Source: Chromera velia (lineage: Eukaryota; Sar; Chromeraceae). From it: 27,363 nucleotides of DNA. The DNA lies in contig JAHBMJ010001180.1 in NCBI GenBank assembly GCA_018398765.1, forward strand, positions 6,974-34,336, read 5' to 3'. The translations under genes were made by a program, and so were the position numbers. Position 1 is the stretch's first letter, and every line of letters starts with the position of its first letter. The notes beneath the pieces are model-generated. The model worked only from the letters and a program-made list of their open reading frames with translations, ran no database searches and had not been told where the DNA came from. Of this stretch, positions 8,771 through 19,555 are shown one piece after another.

Positions 8771-11700
8771 GTGAGGAAAAGGAAATTAATGCAAGAGAGA
8801 GCGAAAGAAGCGGCTTCTTTGTCTCTCTTGAATTTAGATTATCTTCTAACCTCCCTTCTCTATAGATGTCTGTCTGTCTGCGTGCGTCGATTCGCATTCC
8901 TCCTTCCCCCCCTCCCCCTAGACAATCTCTGCTCCCCCCTCTTTCTGTGTCTGTGTATATAAATGATTGCCGTTGTATACAAGCTTTCTGCTTGTGGGTG
9001 GACAAAAAGACGGACGGATGGATGTTTGCGTCTCCCGGCAGCAAGGAAGGAAGGAAGAGAAGAAAGACTGCCTTTTCCCTCTTGGCAGGAGATGAAGGAA
9101 AGAAAGGTCAAACAAACAAAGTCACTGGACATTCCTTCTTGATAGACGAAAGCACATCAAGGGAAAAGGGAAAAAGCGAGTCCCAAACTGGTCAAATTGG
9201 CAAAAGGGGGGAAAGAAACAATGGAAGGAACGAGAGAGAATGAGGGAGGCTGCTCGGATTTTCGGAGAACGAAGTCAGTCAGGCCCTCCTTTGTGTCTCT
9301 GTCCTGTCTTCTTTCCTTCCCGCCCTTTCTTTCTCACTCGCTTGCTGGCTGGCTACCTTCAAACACATGACGACAATATTCTCATGCACGAATGACAATG
9401 TTCTCAAACACGAAAGCATGCCATTCTAGCGCTCATGTGCTGGCTGTATCATTTAAAAGCAACGCCCTAAATGGGGAAAAAGGGTGTGGGGAATGCTGGT
9501 GAAATTCAACCTGGCTCTTCTGGCAGACAGAATGACCTGGAGACATCTTAATTAATTCAAACACTGATCTTGAATGAAAGGAAAGAGCACAACAAAATGA
9601 TTGAAGCGAAAATGAAGGGTCTCCCCGAACAGAAATGCACATGCTCGTGAGTCCCTTTCTTTCTTTTCTTTTCCTTCTCTCGATGAGCGAGAGAATTAAT
9701 TCAAACACTTCTGCCTGCATGTGTGTTGGACTTCTCCAAATTTTCTTCTGCATGCCGACGACATCGTTTCTCGTGTCCTTGTCACTAATTGACTGTTGAC
9801 TGTTGTTGTTCTTGCTGTAGCTGTTGCAGGCACCTTTTGTATTTCTAGTGAGTGATGCATGCGAAAGTGGCATGCTTTCTTTCAAGAATTGATTTTTCTT
9901 TCCTGGGGGCGCAGAATGGGTTCTGGTCTCCTTTCCTTTGTTGTCAATCTTTCCTTTCACGCTCTCCTCCGTTTGTTTGTGTCTGTCTGTGTGTCCCTGA
10001 ATTCTTTTGTCCAGTCGTTTGTTTGTCATTTGATCCCCTGTTTTTTCTTCGTCTGTCTCGCTGCAAGTTTGCTTGGGTGGTGCGCGTATCCATTGATCTT
10101 TTCCCCCCTCTTCATTCGTCCTGTGGGTGTCTGGCTGTCGTCGCTTGCTGATAGCGGTGTTGCTTGCTGGAAAGACAAGAGGAAGAAAAGGAAGGAAGAA
10201 AGAAGGATAGACGCACACTTACTTGCCTGTAGTTCCTTTGTATGTCCGGTTGCGTGAGGGAAAAAGGGGGGAGCCTGGGTTTCCTATGTCGTTTCATGCA
10301 TCATGACTTTGTTGTCTTTTTCGTTTCCTGCATGCCTGAAATTGTGGTGCCGGCCGTCAAAGAACCAATCGAACTAAAGGAGAGGGGAGAGCAAACACCC
10401 CCCAAGCTGTCAATAAGCTTTGGAGGTTCCAACGAAATGGAAGGAGAGAAGAGGTCTTGACTGATTGCGGAGGGCTTTCGGGGGTCCTGTTGATCTTCTG
10501 ACCTCATGAGTCAAATAGAAGAAGGAAGAGAAAAAAACGCATAGACAGATATCAGAGATTCCTTCCTCCACTTTTATTTTTCTCATGTCGGCATGTCGAT
10601 TCGGTTGTTTGAACGAAAAATGCACAAATGATGCGTCTGTCAAGGAAGGTGCGAAGAACAAGTTTCGTTCTTTGGTCTTTTGTCGTCTTCCTGCATGTCT
10701 GTCTCTTCGAACACCGTCCTTTCTCTGTCTTGACTTCGAAAAAGAAGCAAAAGAGAAAGATTCAGACGCATGACGGGAGACATACAGAGAGACAAAGAGG
10801 CAAAAAGAGAGCGACAGTAACAGTGGAAATTCTCCAAAGAAGAGAAAAGAAAGTTAACGTCGTCTCATACATTAAAGAACAGAAAAAGGAGTTCTCTCTC
10901 TATCAAGCCGACTGACTTGTAGTGAGAGCTTTTCCTTCCTTCCTTTTTTGCTTCCCCCCTCTTTCCTTTCTGACTTGATTGCCTTTCCTTGCGTGCGTGC
11001 TTGCTTCTCTTGCACGACGTTCTGATGACTAGAAAGAAAAAGAAAGAGAGTCTCCTTTTCTTCTTTCCTTTCTCTCCTTTCCCAGCCGCCGATGGCGCCC
11101 TTTCCAAAGAGAGAGAGGAGCATTCATCGGTCGGTTCGTCTCTCTGTGCAGCATGAATGGTCGGTTGGAAGGAATCCTGCTGGCTCGCAGTGGGTGTACT
11201 GCAACAACAAACGAAAGAGTTTGAACAAACTTTCTGCAGCAGAGAGAATAAGAAGGTGAAATCTGCTTCCATGGTCCAGCCATGCAATTAGACGTTGATT
11301 GCCTGAGTCATGGATTGGCTGGCTGGCTTGCTGACTGACTGATTGGTTGATTCATCAGCCAGTTGAGTCGAAGGACCAATGGCTGTGTGAACATGCAACC
11401 ATGTGACTTCATATCTTCTTCTCAAGTAAATCTGTTATCTGTTTTCTATATCTCCCTTTCCTGTTGATGCTGAAAAGAAAGTCGATCGCTCGATCGGTTC
11501 GTTTCTGTCAGTTTGAATTCGATCGGACATCTTGCTCTTGATCATGCATGTCGTCACCTGCGTCTTTAATTCTTTCAATGGGTCACTGCCCGGCGAATAT
11601 TTGGCTTGATCTCCGTCATTCAATCAGGCGGATGGTTGGAGGGCACAGCACGAATCAGTTGAATTAATTCACTGCAAGGAGTATGAGATAAGCTGCTCTT

Positions 11701-11860
11701 GTTGATGGCGGCACAGGTGGCCGTCATTCCTGCAGGCAGAGCTAGACGCAAAGTCCTTGAAGACTGTGTGTCTCCTTCATTTTTCTTCTGGGACACACTG
11801 GCATGGACCCATGCATGCAGAAGTGCGCGAAGCACGTCTGTAGATGAATCTTGGTAGCTT
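8771..11860. other. 3-kb 3' flank of the protease gene, no supported gene
   Basis: Low-complexity pyrimidine- or purine-biased DNA (many CTTTCT, GAAAGA and TGTCTG runs). Open frames up to 261 codons exist but have the compositional bias of the tracts, no recognisable motifs and no convincing splice sites. The most coding-like pieces are a 42-codon frame at 10332-10460 on + (MPEIVVPAVKEPIELKERGE) and a 50-codon frame at 11705-11857 on + (MAAQVAVIPAGRARRKVLED); neither has other support. No clear polyadenylation signal was identified after 8770. Confidence 0.4.
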
Positions 11861-12119
11861 TAATGCAATAACCCTAAAACGGCAACGTTAAACTGACAAT
11901 TCCTACTCGATTATGAAACTAGTTATGAAAGTAAAATCTCAGTTACCATGCTGTCCATGCAAAAAATGTTAGAAAAGTGATAGAAATCTAGATAGAAATT
12001 ATACTTTAATTTCTAACATGTTGGAAATTACATTCAATTCCTTTTAAATGTTAGAAATGTCAGAAAAATATCAGATAAACACTAAAAAAAAAAACATAAG
12101 ACAACCGTGTAGGTAGCTA

Positions 12120-12222
12120 GGATTTTGCGGGATTTTAGCCCAGGATTTTAGCGGATTTTACAGGATTTTGACCAGGATTTTAGCGGATTTAGGCGGATTT
12201 TGCCCAGGATTCTTAAGGCTGG
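12120..12222. repeat. Degenerate GGATTTTAGC tandem repeat
   Basis: About nine imperfect units of GGATTTTAGC/CAGGATTTT follow one another. The unit resembles the arm repeats of the foldback family at 16827 and 18151 (AGGAATTTAGAC and AGGATTTTAGACAGG), so this may be a solo arm of that family. Confidence 0.55.
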
Positions 12223-12245
12223 GAAAAGGTGCATAAGGTGCTGGT

Positions 12246-12600
12246 CAGGGTTGCTTTTCTAGTCGGTAACAGGTCTAGTCTACCGGCAATTGCCGATAAC
12301 CGGTAATGGCCTCAGTCTGCCTTCCTTTTACCGACAAAAAAAATAATAAAAATTAGGGTCAAAAAAAAAAAAAATTCGTCTGCGGCGCCAACCTTCAAAA
12401 ACATGTTTTTAAGTGTTTATTAGCATTTGAAAAGCCTATTCACACACACACAAAAATAAAAAAAATATTTAAAAAATATAAATTTTTAACTGCTTCATCC
12501 CTATATAAGTGGTAAAAAGTTCTAACAGCTCTATAACAGCGTCTGTCCAACAACTACTCACTTTTTTGACTTTGCGTCATCTCTTACTATTCTGTTTCTC
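12246..12600 (+). mobile_element. Dispersed element copy 1, terminus CAGGGTTGC
   Basis: Starts CAGGGTTGCTTTTCTAGTCG and contains a near-palindromic CCGGCAATTGCCGATAACCGG, TTTTACCGACAAAAAAAAT and ACATGTTTTTAAGTGTTTAT. It is about 90% identical to 21398-21752 until similarity stops near 12600. It has no coding capacity. The CAGGG start recalls hAT-type termini, but no matching right terminal repeat was found, so the class is a guess. Copies may be truncated at their right ends. Confidence 0.6.
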
Positions 12601-12699
12601 TGTTATTCTCTGTATATCAGGCCTTGACTGTCATTAGAGAGCGATCAAAGTAAGAGACGGAAAAAGTCGACTTCTTTCTGAAAAACGAGGAGATGCATC

Positions 12700-12985
12700 T
12701 ATGAGTCGGCTCATCAACAAATAGTTGACTATAGCAACTATAGCTATACCTCTATATTTTATAGTCAAAATAGTAAACTATAACTAGAAAAAATAGTTGA
12801 AATAGTTAACTATTCTTACTATTTTATAAAAAATGAAGTGACTATCGGAAAATAGTTAAAATAGTTCACTATTCTAACTATTACAAGAGTCGCCGACCCA
12901 GAGATCTGAGAGTTACATAAATATCTGTTTCATAGCTGCTCATGTTTAATTTATCTAATAATTTACTCTGAGTGGGTCGGCAAAC
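12700..12985. repeat. AATAGTTAACTATT palindromic cluster and hairpin
   Basis: From 12719 to 12885 the words ATAGTT and AACTAT alternate repeatedly, giving nested palindromes such as AATAGTTAACTATT near 12800. The flanks carry GTCGGC (about 12704) and GCCGAC (about 12891), and GCCGACCCA near 12891 pairs with TGGGTCGGC near 12974. This looks like a small palindromic, MITE-like element. Confidence 0.45.
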
Positions 12986-13007
12986 ATTGATTAAATAAAG
13001 CAAAACA

Positions 13008-13293
13008 AAGAAAAAAGAAGAAAAAGAATTAAAGAAAGAGAAAGAAAGAGAAAGAAAAAGAGAGAGAAAAAAAAAAGAAAGAAAGAAAGAAAAAAAGAAA
13101 GAAAGAAAGAAATAGACAGACAGACAGACAGGCAGACAGACAGAAAGAAAGCGAGAAAGAAAGAAAGAAAAAAAGAAAGAAAGAAAGAAACTTTTGAAGA
13201 AAAAAGAAAGAAAGAAAAAAGAAAGAAAGAAAGAAAGAAAAAAAAAAAAGAAAGAAAGAAAAAAAAAAAAAAAGAAAGAAAGGAAGAAAAAAA

Positions 13294-13337
<44 letters not shown>

Positions 13338-13382
13338 AAAAACGAAAGAAAATGAGAAAGAAAGAGAGAAAGAAAGAAAGAG

Positions 13383-13416
<34 letters not shown>

Positions 13417-13419
13417 CAA
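13008..13419. repeat. (GAAA)n tract, about 400 bp
   Basis: Long imperfect GAAA tandem repeat with CAGA and A-run interruptions. The minus-strand open frames across it are Phe/Leu/Ser polymers and are not genes. Confidence 0.95.
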
Positions 13420-13429
13420 ACCCTTTCCA

Positions 13430-14014
13430 TTCAAGCGAGGCCTGTCAGACTACTCTAGGTTTTGGAACCACTCAGACATCTTTAAGAACGCTACGTTTTT
13501 CAGTTAGATTCTACCCGGAGTCAGATAGGTTAACCACTGCAAGTAGTGATGCCACGCTCGATCTCATGCTATCCCAACAGCAAACAACCTTCTGAAAACG
13601 ATGCCATCTAACCTGCAGTGCCCCTCCCTTCCCTTTATGCCTCGGTTTCCTTTTGCCGTCTTAAAGAGACGTTTATATTCATAGACACTGCAATCAACGC
13701 TGAGTAACACCGCGATTGAAGCGCTGTCAGTGACCAACCTCGGCCTGTAAAGACTCAAGAGAGACATCCCTTCACTCCGATACGGATGCCTACAGAAAAA
13801 ACACCCCCCTAATACAAAACCCACAAAGCTCTTCAAGTCCGAAAAGGAATGGAGAACACGGGACTTAGCCTCTCTAACTTCTACAACACTTCTATCAAGA
13901 CGCCCCCGGTCTTAGACGCCGAACTACCATGAATACACTTCAACGCCTTCGTCCCAGCCCTTAAAAGTGCTCTGCAAACAAAAGAGGCACAGCAAAGAAG
14001 AAAAAAGAAATGAG
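13430..14014 (+). pseudogene. Degraded coding remnant, unknown protein
   Basis: Starting right after the GAAA tract, one frame gives protein-like sequence broken by eight stops. Recognisable blocks are FKRGLSDYSRFWNHSDIFKN at the start and, further on, NTAIEALSVTNLGL then RLKRDIPSLRYGCLQKKHPP and FKSEKEWRTRDLASLTSTTL, all in the same frame up to a TGA at 14012. Internal stops are TAG (five), TGA (one) and TAA (one), plus one early adjacent stop. No family is recognised; a dead transposon gene is possible. The evidence is the unusual absence of compositional bias in one frame, so confidence is low. Confidence 0.25.
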
Positions 14015-14456
14015 TGATCACAAGGAGTAGAAAACGTCAGTTGAAGATGAGCTCAGAGAAGACCTAAGGGAATGAAATGCATGGAAGGAAAGACACGTCA
14101 GCGTGAGGGGTGAAGCGTGCGAGCCACGAGGAGGGTGTCAAAAAAAAAGAAAACAAAGTCAGGTGGAAGTGCCAGTGAGAGGGCGCAGGGGAGAATGCAG
14201 GACTTCAAAGGTGGACAAGCGCACCAATATGAAGAAATATGAAGAAAATGGAAAGGAAAGACTCATAAACAACAAAAAGAAATTAAGGGAGCAAACTTTA
14301 AGCATAAGTGGGGGAATGAGTAAGGGACTAAAAATGAAGAATGATAGGAAAGTCATCGCAGAAGAAGCCGGAAAGGAAACACAAGGCAGAAAAGTCACGG
14401 AAGGGAATGGGGAGCGGAAAACTTATCACCAAAGAGTATAATAAACAAATGTAGAG

Positions 14457-14492
<36 letters not shown>

Positions 14493-15120
14493 CTGAGAGA
14501 GAGAGAGACTCTAAGAGAGAGTCTTAGAGAGAGAGAGAGAAAGAGAGAGAGAGAAAGAAAATGGGTGTGTGGTATGAGGGAAAAAAGTAGTCAGGAAGAC
14601 ACATATGACAAGACGGTTAAGATAAGGAAGTAGAACTGAGGGAGGCTTCTGATGAGACCAAGAACAGAAGAAATGTATGAGAGAGACAAAGGGGGAAAGA
14701 GAAGGAAACATCTACATGTAAAGAAGGTCGAACTGTCATAGTGCAATCACAAAGCAAACAGTCTAAACGTACACAATGACACATGCATGCAGATGTATTG
14801 ATAACAATGCATTCTCACGGGCCAAACGATGGGTACCAAAGCTTTGTGTTTTACGACTCTATAAGTTATAAAGGGGAAACAACCAGGAAAAGCTCAATGG
14901 CATATATAGACACACACGCAAACATTTCTCTCTGAGAAAGCTCGGCCATACATAAAAATTGTTTTCTTGGGAAAACGAATCCGGGACAATATCCCTGGGT
15001 GCTTGGTTGCAAGAGTTGGTCATAAAAAGGAATTTCTGCCTCGAACACCCCTCCCTCCATAGACCCCACTCATAGATCTGTCCATAAACTGATTGAAAAG
15101 CCAATTTAGGGAATTTCACT
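14015..15120. other. Purine-rich interval, no supported gene
   Basis: A/G-rich DNA on the + strand. A 112-codon open frame at 14103-14441 (Lys/Glu/Gly-rich, no motif) is most simply explained by composition. The GA microsatellite lies at 14458-14555. No splice-framed exon could be supported. Confidence 0.35.
14458..14555. repeat. (GA)n microsatellite with CTCTGAGAGAG interruptions
   Basis: GA dinucleotide tract containing short palindromic breaks (ACTCTGAGAGAG, ACTCTAAGAGAGAGTCTTAGAG), which can form a small hairpin near 14505-14535. Confidence 0.9.
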
Positions 15121-15123
15121 CCG

Positions 15124-16089
15124 GCTCATTCTCTGCATGGGCTATGGCGGCCTTCTTGTTCTCGAAAAAGTGGTACTCGTACGAGTCCCTCTCCCCGATC
15201 CCGCTCACAAAAAGCTTATAGTGCTCCGGCTTTTTGTCTACAGCCTGCTATCCCCTCTCTTTAACATTCACTTGCATAACTCCGCTCCTCATATGGATTG
15301 ACTGAAGGTCTTTTTCCGGCAAGACTTCACCGGGGTCAAGAAGCCTGCCGCGTTTATCCATTTCAAAATCTTTGAATGCATCCTCAATTTACTGCTTCTG
15401 CTGCTGCTTCTGTACCAAAAACGGGGCGCTGGAAAAAGAGAGGCTGCTCCCGGGCCCATATTCTCAGGCATGAGCATGTTTGTACCGGGCACTATGTTAG
15501 GTTTCTTGTTTTTGTTCTCCCACACAGACTAAAGAAATAGTGAAAAGTACACGACCAAAAAAATTATGTCAATAAGGGGAATCAACATGAATGAATAAAT
15601 TGATGAATGAATGAGAACATGAGAAAGCCTTGACGGGTTTGCCAGAAAGTCCTAGCAAAACGAAGCAAAATGACTGACCATGATTACAGAGGCAGTGCAC
15701 GTCTCCTTAATGAAGTCCACCATAATTGTCTTGTAGGAGCCGCCCAGTCTAGCGCCCAGTGGGGATACGGAGACGGCAAACTCAAATCTAGAGAAAATAT
15801 AAGAATATCGCATGGTCTGTCCCTTCTTGTCTTCAAGGTTATCCTACGGTCTCTGCAGGCCTGGATCGGTCCGGTATATATGCTGCCTGAACGGAGGTAA
15901 CGTTCTTCTACACTAGAGAGAATCGCCTTGTAACAACCGCCGGGCTAAATTTAACACAACTGTATGGTGGTGGTGATGTATGGGCCCAAGGCCTAAAGAT
16001 GAAGATAGGATCAGAGAGAAAATAAAGAGAACTGAAAACGAGGATGTCAGAGAAACTGCAAACACTAGTAGTGTGGGGGCGGAGCTGAC
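15124..16089 (-). pseudogene. Decayed multi-exon gene, unknown family
   Basis: Minus strand, 5' to 3'. A hydrophobic exon begins after a TTGCAG acceptor near 16090 (LLVFAVSLTSSFSVLFIFSL, then five His) and stays in frame, across two TAGs, with DNLEDKKGQTMRYSYIFSRF and SYKTIMVDFIKETCTASVIM. That second piece may be its own exon (15843-15679), bounded by acceptor CCGTAG and donor GTCAGT. The intron 15678-15532 ends CTATTTCTTTAG. Next comes SVWENKNKKPNIVPGTNMLM, then a one-base frame change near 15425, then VQKQQQKQ, TAA, IEDAFKDFEMDKRGRLLDPG, QSIHMRSGVMQVNVKERG, TAG, and KKPEHYKLFVSGIGERDSYE to a TGA at 15117-15119 or just beyond. At least two stops and one frameshift mark it as decayed. The kept intron argues against a processed copy. 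Its GVMQVNVK segment resembles one in the right-edge exon. Confidence 0.5.
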
Positions 16090-16129
16090 TGCAAGGGTTT
16101 TTCCTTGCAAGCTGTCCAAAATAAGTCAT

Positions 16130-16826
16130 TAAAATATCCAGTACGATAGAATTCTATACTAGTTAAATTCCATATAGACATATATAGATATACATTTAGA
16201 CTCAAAATGCTTTCACAATATTGTAATTTATAAAAATTAAATATAATTAAGTGTTTTGTATGTTATTGTGAAATACGAAATGCCTCCGTAAATGCCTAGC
16301 GAGGATAAGATAAGATTAATGCTAGGTATGTTCGTCTCATATGCCTGCGTGAGCAAGCTAAACAATACTAAGCAAGTACCTATAAGTACCTGTGTAAGCG
16401 AATACATGCAAGACATTATATGCAAGCTTTAGTGCAAGCTATGGTAGCTATATACGTTAATTATGTGATTTGGTTGTCAGCCCATTTAACTGTCAGCTTT
16501 TGCCTAGGCCTTCACTGTGGCGGCCTGGTGCAGAGTGATTATATCTCAGTAATAATTTCTACATAAAGAGATATATTTATCTGAGTCACACCGAAGATAT
16601 ATCCTTTAACCTAGCCTTCAAAGTTTAAAGTTTAAAATCGAAATTACATGCATACCAATTTAAGAAAAAATTGAAAAAATGATTATCAATTTTTACTATA
16701 TTTTTATATAATCTTATAAAATCTTAAAGTTGTATAGAAATATCATAGAATCCAATAGAAATATGATAAAAAACCAATAGAAATCTCCTAAAAATATCAT
16801 AAAAATCTTTTGGCCCTGCCTTGTAA
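16130..16826. other. AT-rich spacer, no gene seen
   Basis: AT-rich sequence with many TATA/TAGATA words, repeated ATAGAAATATCATA motifs (16735-16805) and an AAGTTTAAAGTTTAAA duplication at 16620. No coding frame or RNA gene could be supported. Confidence 0.4.
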
Positions 16827-17185
16827 GGACTTAGGAATTTAGACAGGAATTTAGAGGAATTTAGAGAGGAATTTAAAGGAATTTAGATAGGAATTTAGAG
16901 GAATTTAGCTAGGAATCTAAAGGAATTTAAAGACAGGAATTTGGAGCTAGATTTAGAGGAATTTAGCAATTTTTGGAGATCGATTTCTCGTGAACTATGA
17001 TGAGTTAGATGTATATATTTACGGTGCTTATAGGTTTAATATAGGTCAAACTCTATAACCACCATTAATATCAAGTTTTAACTCATCACAGTTCACGAGA
17101 AACTAGATGAAAAAATATATCGACCTCCAAAGTTTAGGAATTTAGAGGTCTAAATTCCTTTAGATTCCTAGCTAAATTCCTACTT
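16827..17185. mobile_element. Foldback element family B, copy 1
   Basis: The left arm is tandem AGGAATTTAGA units and the right arm (17135-17185) is their complement (CTAAATTCCTTTAG, TAGCTAAATTCCTAC). Nearer the centre, GATCGATTTCTCGTGAACTATG (16979 onward; quoted in part) is mirrored by CAGTTCACGAGAAACTAG and ATATCGACCTCCAAA. The middle (about 17010-17080) is unpaired. No protein is encoded. A second copy lies at 18151-18487 in the same orientation, which shows it is a family. Confidence 0.65.
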
Positions 17186-17379
17186 ACTTACTTACTTAAT
17201 TGTGGTTAAGCCTAGAGTCTCTGAAACTAGAGACAAATGGCAACCCATGCATGCAATTGTAAACAAAAGGAACAAACCGCTGCAGCTTAGCCTGCTTCCA
17301 CATGAATATGAACAACCACGACCCTCCACAGTCTAGGCTGAAGCTAAAGGCTGAACAACTACACAAGACGCGCATAAAC

Positions 17380-17690
17380 TCATTTCAGACAAGCTTCGAT
17401 CAGTGCACTTGCCTTCTTTAGCTCCCGGTCCACAATAAATGAAACGAGCTCTTTTACATATGTCTCTTCTTCCCCGATACCTCTTCTCCCAGCTACAGCA
17501 GTCCATCTTGCTCTGCAAACCCTGTCACCGATTCCTGTTCTCTCTTTCACTCTCTCTGCCAGCAAGTGAAGTTTGGATCTAAGCTGCTCTGTTCGCACGC
17601 ATACAGTATAATGCAGACAATCGATGCACCGCATCGTCAATCACCTTTTTACCTTCAACTGCAGGACGGTGAATACAGTGTTCTCCGCAG
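17380..17690 (-). pseudogene. Helical coding fragment with a frame break
   Basis: On the minus strand, after an acceptor CGTCCTGCAG (about 17661-17670), one frame reads EGKKVIDDAVHRLSALY and runs to a TAG near 17582. The adjacent frame carries on with LRSKLHLLAERVKERTGIGD, RARWTAVAGRRGIGEEETYV and KELVSFIVDRELKKASALIE to ACLK and a TGA at 17380-17382. The C-terminal 85 residues have the charge pattern of amphipathic helices and are convincing as coding. The switch of frame near 17585-17600 indicates a one-base indel, or an unrecognised junction. No family is recognised. It could still be a live last exon if the upstream piece is unrelated. Confidence 0.45.
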
Positions 17691-17829
17691 GATCCACCGT
17701 ACCTCTTTCCCCCACTAGCACATGCTCGAAGGAGAGAGGTAAAAAGAGAACTACCAGACAAGAGAGAGCGAGGCAGAGTACGCAATTGAACTGTGTAACC
17801 CTACCCCTTTCTAACCCTCCCCCCTAAAA

Positions 17830-18150
17830 GCAACATGGCCAGACACTGGTGCGATCGGTTCTCTATCTGAAAATTACTCAGTCGGGAGTTGCGTGGATAG
17901 ATGCCATATGAACGGGTGAGCCTATGCTTACCGACGAGTCTTGAAGTCAACCATTCCAACAACTATTCTGAGGCTTCCTTTTCCCTCGCTTTCTGCCTGA
18001 GTATCCATTTATTTGTTCCATTTCTCCCTCTCTGGCTTTCTTTTCTCAAAAGATCTGGTACGATTGTCTGAAGCATGCTACTGGCTGAATTGGCCTATAC
18101 CAGAGTCAGCAATCTGTGCCATACATCCCAGACTGCCCAAGGAACCTCCC
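17830..18150. other. Spacer, no gene seen
   Basis: No coding frame with splice support and no recognisable RNA. Just to the left, TAACCCTACCCCTTTCTAACCCTCCCCCCTA words at 17797-17825 are telomere-like but degenerate. Confidence 0.35.
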
Positions 18151-18487
18151 AGGATCTAGGCTAGGATTTTAGACAGGATTTTACAGGAATTTAGACAGGA
18201 ATCTAAAGGAATTTAAAGACAGGAATTTAGCAAAATTTAAAGGCTAGTTTGGAGGTCAATTTCTCACAGACTAGAATAAGTTAGAGCTTGATATTAAGCG
18301 TGCTTATAGAACTATATTAGATCTAGAAGCATTGTTAATATCAACTTCTAACTGATCATGGTTCACGAGAAATTAACCTCCAAAGTTTATAAATTTAGAA
18401 CTTTTAAGTTTCAACCTAGATTTGAACTTTAAATTTCTTTAGATTCCTATCTAGATTCCTGTCTAAATTGTTCAATCAATTCCTAGG
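18151..18487. mobile_element. Foldback element family B, copy 2
   Basis: Left arm AGGATTTTAGACAGG/AGGAATTTAGACAGG units; right arm TTCTTTAGATTCCTATCTAG and TTCCTGTCTAAATTG, their complement, ending ATTCCTAG. The inner parts match copy 1 (GGAGGTCAATTTCTC, GGTTCACGAGAAATTAACCTCC). Copies 1 and 2 share layout but have diverged substantially, so the family is old. Confidence 0.65.
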
Positions 18488-19049
18488 TCTTTGCAGGGTG
18501 CACTCTATAAATGAAAAAGGAAAAAAAAAGAAAGTTTCCAATTTTTTTTTTCTTTGTTTATTTATCAACCATTGACATGTACTTGACTATCACACTCCGT
18601 CTCTGAGTGGCTGTCTCTTCTTTTTTTGAGTTAAATTTTAACGAAAACATTAAGACAAAGCCATACAAAACCCTGAAGACCTTCACAAGTGACGGAGGTG
18701 CATTTTTGGCCAGTGGCCACCCCATATGACTACCTTAAGGTGTACTTCCCGCAATAGACTCCACAAGGTGGCATGCATGCAGCCGTACAGATCAGCCTCA
18801 ATTGATGCAAGCTCAGACAATTAATCTATACTCGCGCTCTGTATCAATTGTAGACAACTTGAATCCCCACCCATACTCTGATCTATAACAATGATTTTAT
18901 AAGGAGTTAAAGGAGAAGGACTACTTGTACAGGCAGCTAGACAAGCAGAAAGATCGTGGAAATCCACCTGTCCGTCCAAGTGTGTGATTTTTAGCGTGAA
19001 ATGAGACGCTATGGCCGTTGCTTTTGCCGGGCAAGATCGGAGATGGACA

Positions 19050-19186
19050 AACAAAAGTTCGATTCCACGGTGACTAAAGTATAGGTCAGCGATGTACCAC
19101 TCCATCTCCTCCTTCAGTAACCCGCAGATCAGCTGGTTCCTCTCCTTAGGGCTGAGGCCCTCAAACTTGGGACTCTGAATTATAAG
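19050..19186 (-). CDS. BolA-like protein, second exon
   Basis: After an acceptor GTGCAAG, the minus strand reads LIIQSPKFEGLSPKERNQLI then CGLLKEEMEWYIADLYF. This matches the BolA core: strand, S-P-x-F-E-G-x-S, then an R-rich helix (usually RHR; here KERN) and L-K-E-E-M. BolA proteins partner monothiol glutaredoxins in iron-sulfur cluster handling. The usual I-H-A-L strand is here YIADLYF, without its His. The frame stays open to a stop at 18821, but the part below about 19050 does not look like BolA, so an intron (GTACAT follows at 19100) or decay is likely. The piece belongs with 19555-19494. Confidence 0.6.
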
Positions 19187-19493
19187 CTTGCACACGCACG
19201 TGCATGCATGCATGCATCCATGCAGCAACCCGGTGAATCAAAGTGTTTGCGTTGAATACACACGTCAAGACGAAGATAGTACAAAGTACGCGCGTGCTTG
19301 TACGTACGTATGTGTCATAAGTACCTTCGAATAAATCAGCAGGGGCTCTTTCCCCTCCCATGTAAATTCTCTCCCCGTCAGCAATCTGTTCCTCCTTTTT
19401 TTCCTACCATTCGCTTCTTTGCCCCTGCCCCTCTCGACTGGCAAGCGAGCGTGCACTGACAGACAGACAAACAAAAAGAAAAAACGAACGAAC

Positions 19494-19555
19494 CGGAAAT
19501 GAGTCTCCCCCTGCTGAAACTTTCCAGGCTCCATCTGGTTCACGTAATTTGCGGA
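19494..19555 (-). CDS. BolA-like protein, upstream exon
   Basis: After the acceptor TGCATGCAG (RC of 19556-19564) the minus strand reads SANYVNQMEPGKFQQGETHF, ending in the BolA signature G-E-T-H-F that precedes the SPxFEG strand. The next GTs are GTTCGT at 19493 (phase 2) and GTTCGT at 19489 (phase 0); only the second joins to LIIQSPKFEG in frame with the CAAG acceptor, giving one extra residue. No upstream exon or start codon was recognised, so the gene is incomplete or the N-terminus lies across the repeats at 19.7-20.8 kb. Confidence 0.55.

Noticed and set aside
9433..10218. 261-codon minus-strand frame in the 3' flank
   Set aside because: Lys/Thr/Gln/Ser-biased from pyrimidine-rich DNA, with no motif, splice support or globular pattern.
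11705..11857. 50-codon + frame starting MAAQVAVIPAGRARRK
   Set aside because: Looks protein-like at the start but has no splice sites, homologue or context, and the end is low quality. Mentioned only in the spacer entry.
12991..13434. 147-codon minus-strand Phe/Leu/Ser frame
   Set aside because: It is the GAAA microsatellite read on the other strand.
14103..14441. 112-codon Lys/Glu-rich + frame
   Set aside because: Expected from purine-rich sequence; no motif.
19051..19062. B-box-like GTTCGATTCC, possible tRNA
   Set aside because: No pairing T stem and no A-box or anticodon stem upstream; it lies in the frame following the BolA-like exon.
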